In this document: positions 56,301-64,000 of the stretch, one piece after another
Layout of the letters: each line of letters begins with the position of its first letter
How positions within the stretch are numbered: the stretch's first letter is position 1
Assembly (NCBI GenBank): GCA_005281725.1
Contig: SSBO01000001.1
Location: forward strand, 8,584,115 to 8,648,114
Source of the DNA: Wuchereria bancrofti
Taxonomy: Eukaryota; Nematoda; Chromadorea; Rhabditida; Onchocercidae
DNA length: 64,000 bases
Direction of reading: 5' to 3'
The notes under the pieces: generated by a model
What the model saw: only the letters and a program-made list of their open reading frames with translations
Told to the model about the DNA's origin: nothing
The model's database searches: none
Translations under genes and position numbers: made by a program

Positions 56301-57007
56301 TTTAAATTGCTATTATTTGACTTCATCCTTTAGAAGAGAATTTAAAAGGCTTACGTTATTCCTGACTTATATTATATAACATCGTTCCTCTTTTTTTTCT
56401 TCAAATTCGTATTTTGCTGAAGTTTATTTCAGGCTTTTTAGATTCCAGTGATTTGTCAAATTATTTTGTTTCGTTTCACGAATTCAAACAATTTTTTTTT
56501 TGGTTGGTGTGGTAAGTTAATAATTCAAATTTGGAATTGTGATAAGTTAATGAAGTTAATGATTCGTTCTTGCTGATCATGAAGTGAAAGTTTGTTTAGA
56601 AAAAGTGCTCAATGCAAATTTGGAATTATTTCTTAGTTTATGTTGAAAAATAACATGAAAGCACTGAGTAAAGCACTTTCTAGATAATCAAATTTCTAGA
56701 AAAATTTTATCAAGTTGTCAACTCCTCATGTTTTAAATATATAGATTTAGATAGAAATCTGTTTTCATAATGACCTGTAATTTAAATTTCAAATTGTATT
56801 ATTCTTAAAATCGATGCTTTTGTACTGAGTAAGCATCTATGGTAAATTAATCCCTAAATCTTCACCAAATGCAACTGTGTATAGTGTATTCTGTGATCTT
56901 AGCACATTTATGAGTCTGCTAAATCTATTTCATACATTCTCTTGTTAGGAGTTATGTTTAGTGTTAATTTCCTGAAGAAATAAATTCAAAAAGGAGACTA
57001 GGTCTAA

Positions 57008-57022
57008 ATTACCTTTCTTCAG
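57008..57022 (+). promoter_or_regulatory. Probable spliced-leader acceptor before cyclin A
   Basis: The tract ACCTTTCTTCAG ends at 57022, ten bases before the cyclin A ATG at 57033, with no coding exon upstream. This is the usual layout of a trans-spliced nematode mRNA; a non-coding first exon is the alternative. A second ATG at 57023 lies in another frame. Confidence 0.5.
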
Positions 57023-57032
57023 ATGATATATA

Positions 57033-60000
57033 ATGAATGGTGCCTCAGATGAGAATGCCGAAAATAGGTTCGGAGAAGAAAATGAAGAAAATGAACAATT
57101 TTTACAGCGGAAAGGACAACGGAAGTTCCGTCCGCATGCTCTTGCTTATCGTAATACAAATATTAGTGGATCAGTTAGTAAGAAATATGAAGAGAAAGGA
57201 ATTTATGTATCGATTGCTGGGAAATCTCTGCTGTTGGACAAGAAGAGGAGACGCGAAAGTTCCCAAGTGCTTTTTATATTTCTGTGTGCAGGTGGTTGGT
57301 AATGTGTGCTTAAAGACTGATCGTCAATGGGATCGTAGACTGTGTAACAAAAATTGTTGAACAAAATATTTTTTCAACTTTTTCAAAAACTCTTAATTTG
57401 GGTAGCCTGGGCATGACATCTGCTTACTTCAGCATTATCGATTGGTGTATTTATATGAGTTGGAGTTCTCAGTCGATAACTGTTGCAAGTAGTCGGATTT
57501 AAATTGATATATGGGGACATAATTTACGCAATTTTGGCGATAAATATTTAGTTTTACTTATTTAACTTTGGTACACTTTCTAGCAAAGAAATCAAGAACC
57601 CCCGACAAGAAGTCGATGGCTTCCAACGGGAATATCTGCCTTTACTGTTTTTTGTGATGAAGATAATGGCCAAGAGGTTGGCAGCTCGAAAGATTCTGAG
57701 GTTTCATTACTTTCTTTTATATTTGAGGACGTTCGTTATCAACAATATGTATCATTATGGTTTTTCATCTGTTACCAGTTGTTGAATCCCTACACAATTT
57801 CTCTCTGGATGAAGAAAAGTTTTTTTTGCTTGAAAATGGCAATATTAGAGTATGAGATGAGGATTAACATTATCGATGGGCAATCGATATAATTTAAACT
57901 AGAAACTAAATGAAAATACTGGTATAATTGGTAATAAATGTTGCTCAGATAACATTTTTGGAACCGAAATGAAAGAGTTTGGTACTGACTGGAATATTCT
58001 ATTAATGAGCACCAAAATTTTTCTAAATAAAGCATAATGAAACATATTGAAAACTTGATTACGACTCAGTATAATGGCATTCTTTGATACCAAGTTTGCT
58101 TCTTTTAATTGCAGGGATTCAGGGTCTTTTTCAGTCCCCGCTTATCATTGTGGGCATCGAAATCCTAGCATTCTTAAATGTAGCTCGTAAAGCACTGAAA
58201 TATTAAGTGGAGTTCAATATTTTAAGATGTAATATCTGCTATGCGCTATATGTTCTGTTAATGACTATCTAAAAATTCAGAAATTTTGTTCTATAGAAAA
58301 GATGAAGTTTAATGCAGTTTTTAGGAGCGCAGCCTTTATCATTGACGAGAATCTTAATGCAGTGGTGGTGGTTAATATCATTTTAATTGGAATGTAGCTG
58401 TGCTAACTATTGCTATGTTATAATTTAATAAATAATTTTATTCTCCCAGTTGTAATTCATTTATAAGTAACCACCAGATGTTTGTTTACTTAGGAATGCA
58501 CATATATGTGTTTGCAGAAGAATGATCAACAGCAAGGAGAAGGAAGCAAAAGAAGTGGAGAGATGTCGACACAATATTTGCAGGTACCAAGAAAGATTAG
58601 ACGCCCTCTTGCAACTTTATCACCGAATCATGACGATTCAGATTCGGAGGGTAGCAGACCTCTTGCTCCAAATTTGTCACCAAATCATGAGGAATCAGAT
58701 CTGGAGGATAGCACACCATCTGATACCAATCTCGAAACCGATGAGGTGAAACTTCTTGTTATGAAAAACATTTTTACTGCTCTGCTGCATCAGAAAAAAA
58801 ATTCTCAACTCGAAACCATTTTAAAAATAGATGCTATGAATTCATTTATGAAAAAATTCGATACAATGGTTCATGAATTATTATTGTTATTATTTATCGA
58901 GATTAACAGTAGGTAGTAGTACTGCTTTTAAAAATGAACAAAACTGTTTAGCATATCCGAAAATGGTAAACTGGATCAGAACCAGTGCTATTAAAAAATT
59001 TCCAGTCATAACATTTGTTAGAAAATGGTTAAGCCAGACTTAAAGAATTATTAGATTTCAGAACCTATATATATATAGATATATATGTATAGGTTCTGAA
59101 ATCGATATATAAAATACTTCTAAAAAAAATAGATATATAAAATACTTCTTTCACGTATCATAAAAATAATGGTATTAACTGTGATGACAGAGCTGCTAAC
59201 TCTAAATGCAACATTTCAATCTAATTTATAAAAGTAGTGGAGTGAATTTCTGAACTTCTGAATTTATTATCATTTTTTCAGGGTGAAAATAGTTATCACT
59301 CAAAAAATAGTACTGCTGCATCGATTTATGGCAGCGACATTTCTGCTAACGAACTACGTCCTGATGATGAAGTGGCATCTGATGTTGATTCAGTTTCAAA
59401 TAATGTCCAAAGAGTGTCTAAGAGTGTTCCAGATATTTCTAGCCAAGCAGCAACTACAAGTAGCAGTATAATGTATACTACAGTAAGTACCATTTCATAG
59501 TAAAGTTGTCTTGAATTCTCTACGTACCAAATAAATGCACAGAATGGATGAGCTAATCAGTTAAGTAATTTTGGTGTAGAAAAGTAAGAGAAGCTAGTTT
59601 ATCAATGAAATCTGGGGTAGAATTTTTCCCCATTCCACGTTTTTGATAAAGTAGACCACTTCATTCTTGTCACTTTTTGGTATGCAGCTATGATAATAAA
59701 CTGGGGTATATTACGCGTGAGAAGAATGCATTTCGGTTTATTTTATTACTATTCTCAAAGCAAAATCGTTTTTCCTAGGAAAGAAGAGAAAAAAAAATGA
59801 AATTAGTTTTATATAACTGAAGATATGGTCAATTTCAGGAGGAGCATGAGGATCGAATGCGGACGGACCCAGTGTATGATGCGGATATCTATCTTTATAT
59901 GAGATATAGGGAATTAAAACTTTGTCCTTCTGGAGATTTTTTAGAATTTCAAGAAGAAATATGTGGTGAAGTGAGACATCTTCTTGTCGAATGGATTTGT

Positions 60001-61664
60001 GATTCAGCTCGAGAATTTAATTTAAGCACGGTATACTTCATATTTTATAAATGCCTGTCTACTTTCCAAATTTTGCTTTAATTTTTTTTGCTTACTTACT
60101 GCTTTTTTCAAAATGTGGGGGATATGACAGTTCCTTTTTTCGAAATGTTGGTCTATGCTAGAAATATTATCGGGTTTATTTAAGATAATTTCGTCCGAGC
60201 ATAAATAATTTGAATGTATTGTTCAAATAATTTGAATCGATCTTAATTTCAGGAATCCTTGCATATGGCAGTTTCAATTGTCGATCGAGTCTTAAATACC
60301 CTTCAGTGTCCACGTGAGAAGTTGCAACTACTTGGTGCTGCAGCTCTGTTGCTAGCAGCAAAATTTGAGGAGATCTATCCACCAGAAGTGAAAGAATTCG
60401 CTAGAATTACTGCTTACACATTTCACGAAACAGAGGTATACTTTGCAAATACATTGTTTGAGATATTAGCACCTAATTAAACGCTATTTCATGGTAATCC
60501 GGCTATGATATCTTGGTTTTATTATGTATTTGTTTCTTTACTTCTTTTAAATGGGTTGAAGTGCTGTTAATAGTCTTTCATTATCTGTTTCTTGACATGA
60601 ATAAATGCTTCAGGTTGGGTATAGCCTCAATTCGTTCCGCTCAGTCTGTTTTCTTTTTTTGGTTTCTCGGTTTTGTATTTCATTCACCAACCCATAAAGA
60701 AACATGAATTATATCGGTGAACTACAACTATCTCCAAATTAGTATTTGTTCTGACTTCTATTGCATTATGCATCTTTTTTCTTGCTTTCTTACCTTTATA
60801 TTTATATTTAAGTTTATCTGTCTTCATCTTTCAAGCAAAGCTCATACTTTCGAAATACATCGGTGAGTAAGCTGAGCAATATATAAATCGATCTAAGAAG
60901 TACCATTTCAGATTATAAGAATGGAACGAATAGTTTTTGCAAGAGTAGAATATCAGCTATTAGCACCTACGTCATGGTGGTTTGCTTCACGGTTGGTACG
61001 TATGGCTCATGTTCCAAGAATAATTTATTGTATGATGAGATATCTGTTGGAACTTGCCCTTCTAGATCATACATTTCTGGATTTTCGGCCAAGTGTTGTC
61101 GGAGCAGCATCATTCTTTCTCAGTAATGTGATCTTCAAATCTGATTACCTGCTTTTGACTACGGAAACAGGTTGATTTTACTGAATTATTGGCTCGTTAA
61201 CCACTATAATAATTATTGATTTCTTTTTGTTTCTTTCTTTTTTGTGAAAAACAAAACCTATATTTTCTAATATTCGCTATCACATTATTATTCCGAATAA
61301 ATGTTTTAAAATTTTGATCTATTCTCTATCGTATCCTTAAAACAACTGAGAGTGAATTCAGTGAGTTATACATACGACCCATATTGTGTTATCTGTCCCA
61401 TAGATGCTTATTTTATAAAATCAAATATCGGATCCCTTAACACATGATAGAAGTTTCCTAAATTTCTTTGCATTGTCATCTTAATTTTCAGATATTGGCG
61501 TTAATGAACTTCGCTCACCTGCCCGAAAAATGCTTGAACTCTTCCACGAAGTCCCGAACAAGGATTACTGTAGTGTTTTTGAGAAATATGCAACGGAGAA
61601 GTACGAGCAGGTCTCTTGTTTATTACTCCCAGATAATTTTTCGGAATTAGATGTCACCCGTTAA
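57033..61664 (+). CDS. cya-1: Cyclin A, activator of CDK1/CDK2
   Basis: A-type cyclins bind and activate CDK2 and CDK1 for S phase and mitotic entry, in the nucleus. Eight exons (57033-57266, 57584-57700, 58518-58745, 59282-59482, 59839-60030, 60253-60435, 60912-61170, 61492-61664) total 1587 bases, 528 residues, all GT/AG and in phase. The N-terminal region is hydrophilic and includes GISAFTVFCDED and a tandem pair LSPNHDDSDSE/LSPNHEESDLE. RRPLATLSPN there resembles a destruction box (RxxLxxL). The cyclin box starts at VYDADIYLYMRYREL; EVRHLLVEWICDSAREFNL is the MRxxLVDW region, and KLQLLGAAALLLAAKFEEIYPPE is the strongest A/B-cyclin signature, with the CDK-contacting Lys and Glu present. 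Box 2 follows (MERIVFARVEYQLLAPTS...FLDFRPSVVGAASFFLS). The A-cyclin assignment rests on KFEEIYPPEVKEF and on PSVVGAASF; B-type is less likely. C. elegans has several cya genes, so the symbol is by family. Confidence 0.92.
59054..59103. repeat. Perfect 16-bp inverted repeat around a TA-rich core (hairpin)
   Basis: Arms GATTTCAGAACCTATA (59054-59069) and TATAGGTTCTGAAATC (59088-59103) are perfect reverse complements, with an 18-base TA-rich loop. It lies in cyclin A intron 3. Directly after it come two copies of GATATATAAAATACTTCT (near 59104 and 59131). Confidence 0.9.
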
Positions 61665-63405
61665 CATGCTACTTTTTCCCATTGTAAGCTTTTGCTGATG
61701 TTATTCTGTTTTGCTGTTACATCAAAATTTTGCAGCAGTTATTAATTCAAGTTCATGAGATATCGTTTGGGTTGTCTGGTTAATCAGTGTAGTAAGGCAG
61801 ACGGCAATTGATCAAAAAATTCTTTCGTAAAAAAGGCCCGAATTTCTCTCTCTTGTTCAGTCTGTTAAGCAGAGGTAATTGTAAGGCGCTTTCAACAGCA
61901 ATGACAGTTATTGTTATTTCGTCGATATTAGCGCTGATAAAGCAAATTTAGTTTAATCCGATCGTTTTAAGCTCTCATCATTTCTTTTTCTTTTTCTTTG
62001 TGTAAAATCTTTATTATCAAAAATGTAGGCATTAATTCTATTATCTTAACTGAAATTATTCATAGAAATGCCAATATTTTTTTCTTATTAACACAGTTAA
62101 TCTGCTTAGATCCACACCGCTTCTAAATTTCCCTTCAGCAGTAATTCAGACCTGTCATACACGGATACGTGTAACCGTATAGATATCCGAACAGCAGCAT
62201 TTTTTAGTTAAAATTAGTGTTTGCAGTTCAAATATTAATACTTTACTGAAAAAACTATTAAAATAATTCGGTACTGCTTCACAACAAATACTTCTGGAAT
62301 AGTCAGGAATTCAGCGAATCAGTGCTTTTTAAATACTAATCATTTCAAAAAAGAACTCCAGTGAAATTAAAAATAAATTTAACGACCATTGCTATTACTT
62401 CGCTTTCTTTTAGTGAATGAGCTCAATTATTGTCTTATTGTGTTGCATTTTATTTGAAATATAGGTAATAAGGGGGAGTTGGCAAAATCACGTATCACCG
62501 CTAGTAACTTTTGCACAGATTTTTCCTTTGCTCATAGATTTTTCCTCAGCTTTACGGATCTATCCTTGTTTACAATTCTAGCACTCATTACTTTTCAGGT
62601 CAAATAAGCTGCATTCCTGTGATAATTAGGTAGGTTTTTCAATTTTTAGAGACGAGTGTTTTACACCTAAGTAGCATGTTCATTAAATGGAACGTGCGCA
62701 TTAGGGTTAACACTCAAACCACTTTTAAAGTGCTCTGAATGCTGTGTTAAGTTTTACTTAATTTTTATCTAAAATAGCTCAAGAGATGTTTCATTGATGT
62801 ATCAAAAGCTGAGCAAAAATCACGGATATGGGGTAAAAGTCAGTTCAGTCTTCAAGACTTTTTTTTTCGTTCAGTTTATTATCGTTGTAAAATGCAGTCA
62901 TCAAATGTATTTATCTTTAAGAAAAATTTACAAACATTCCTTATAATTCATAATGTCTGTTTTCTACAATTTATTCGATTTAGTTGCTGTTTATATTCAC
63001 TACAGTACTCAATTTTTGATGTCATATTGATTTTCTAAGATTATTGTTTTGCGATATGAAAAGAATAAAAATACTTTCAAAAATGTTTTATTTCTGTTCA
63101 AGTGGAATTAAGGTAGCAAGAAGGTCAATTGTAGCAGCGTAATTTAGTGACATGTAATGACTTAAAAAAATTTCTGATTCTAATCTTCAATCATCTGAAA
63201 TATTCAGAACCAGAAATGTCCAAGCGAAACTTAAGGGATAGGATTTCAACTGAAAAAAATACTTTATTTCTTGCATAATACTGACATGAGTACGTTAGAT
63301 AAATTTCAGAAATCTTCGATGGATCTTAATAGGCATCAATAGCCACATTTATTTCAAATACAGCAGTAATATAACAAAAAAAAGCTCACTGATAGAAGAC
63401 AAAAA
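61665..63405. other. Intergenic region between convergent genes
   Basis: This carries the 3' side of cyclin A (+) and of the SH3-domain gene (-). It is A+T rich with no open frame worth calling. An AATAAA-like motif occurs near 63064. No RNA gene was recognised. Confidence 0.5.
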
Positions 63406-64000
63406 TCATGAAATGGCCGACTTTGGAAATAATCCCACCGGGAAAGATCTCGTGTTACTCATATTCAGCAACAGTTTTCCTTTCAACCAACTGTCATCAA
63501 TCTGCAAGTAAAAACGGAAAACTTCGGGAAGTGCAGCTGAAAATTAGAAGATTAAGTTGATAATGCAAAAAGAAAAACCAATTTAAGCAAAATTAGAGGT
63601 TGAATCTGGAGTGGACTTGTGAAACCGTGCAATTCTCGGTAAAATGTATTACAATACCTCCGTCTCTCTCCCTACCTCGAGACTTTACTAGGTCTAAGGT
63701 GGTTGTTGCTTATTAGTGAAAAGTCTAATCATTCCGTATATTCCCGTAATCTCGATTCTCACAATTTCAGTGTGATCCTAGTAACACTTAAAATTTCGTT
63801 CGCCAATCGGATTTGAGATACGGATAATATAAATTTTCTCAATCTGAAGAAACTAAAGAAGAAATTTTGGATCAATAAACTGACCTCCTCAATCACCTCG
63901 ATTTGATCTCCCTTCGAGAAGCATAAATGGTCTTTTGCATTATTATAATAATCATTCGTTGCAGTGACAATTGTATTCGTAATATTTAAATGTTTTCCAG
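63406..64000 (-). CDS. SH3-domain protein, C-terminal end (5' part outside window)
   Basis: Two minus-strand exons are visible: from beyond 64000 to 63885, and 63501-63406, ending in TGA. They join in phase 0 with a GTCAGT donor and a TTGCAG acceptor. Together they encode one SH3 domain at the extreme C terminus. TATNDYYNNAKDHLCFSKGD is the ALYDY/RT-loop region with the acidic-hydrophobic core (HLCFSKGDQIEVIEE). IDDSWLKGKL holds the conserved binding Trp, and FPVGLFPKSAIS the closing G-x-FP motif. SH3 domains bind PxxP motifs in partner proteins. The first Tyr of ALYDY is replaced (TATNDYY), though the second is present. Without the rest of the protein the family (adaptor, GEF or scaffold) cannot be told. 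Confidence 0.8.

Larger units (their letters stand above)
51530..57032. other. 5.5 kb region between divergent mrpl-44 and cyclin A
   Basis: Promoters for mrpl-44 (leftward) and cyclin A (rightward) should lie here. It contains 28-bp direct repeats (52513-52607), a less A+T-rich island around 52790-53470 with an unassigned open frame, poly-A/T runs and a TA microsatellite near 54921-54930. The open frames at 54509-54792 and 54996-55283 lack recognisable families or splice sites and are not called. Confidence 0.5.

Noticed and set aside
57037..57360. 107-codon frame overlapping cyclin A exon 1
   Set aside because: Out of frame with the exon chain; the frame from 57033 joins exon 2 in phase and continues to the cyclin box.
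58522..58749. 75-codon frame overlapping cyclin A exon 3
   Set aside because: Alternative frame of a real exon; does not continue into the cyclin box.

Overview
This window looks like nuclear DNA of a parasitic roundworm, most likely a filarial or other clade III nematode. The DNA is very A+T rich, with many poly-A/T runs and ATT/ATTG microsatellites. Genes are split by introns of about 100-1000 bases with (T)nCAG acceptors, longer than is usual in Caenorhabditis. One gene encodes a pigment-dispersing-factor (PDF) peptide almost identical to the nematode PDF-1 peptides. Species is inference; no sequence here fixes it.

Layout. 222-1551 (+) is the 3' end of a Spinster-type transporter. 2885-5714 (-) is a complete FRG1 homologue in seven exons. 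8310-12051 (-) is a TFCP2/LSF-type CP2 transcription factor whose DNA-binding region holds an in-frame TGA. 13570-26486 (-) is a very long Ste20 kinase gene of the SLK/LOK (GCK-4) type, about 34 exons. After a 3.3 kb gap that separates divergent genes, 29788-37514 (+) encodes an LRRFIP coiled-coil protein in 13 exons. 38434-42534 (+) is a two-exon PDF neuropeptide precursor with a 3.8 kb intron. 46115-51529 (-) is mitochondrial ribosomal protein L44. A 5.5 kb gap follows, then 57033-61664 (+), a complete cyclin A in eight exons. The window ends in the last two exons of a minus-strand SH3-domain protein (63406 to beyond 64000).

No rRNA, tRNA, CRISPR array, complete transposon or bacterial-style operon was recognised. 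The genes are ordinary eukaryotic single-gene units and do not form one pathway: lysosomal lipid transport, RNA processing, transcription, cortical actin/ERM signalling, actin/Wnt scaffolding, neuropeptide signalling, mitochondrial translation and the cell cycle. Exon limits were read by eye from frame continuity, GT/AG sites and remembered family sequences. Where exon lengths sum to a whole number of codons (FRG1, LRRFIP, PDF, cyclin A) the models are strong. In the CP2 factor and L44 one junction each does not fit, and this is reported as a finding. The most notable features are the PDF neuropeptide gene, the broken-looking CP2 domain, and several repeats (a 16-bp-arm hairpin, 28-bp direct repeats, microsatellites).
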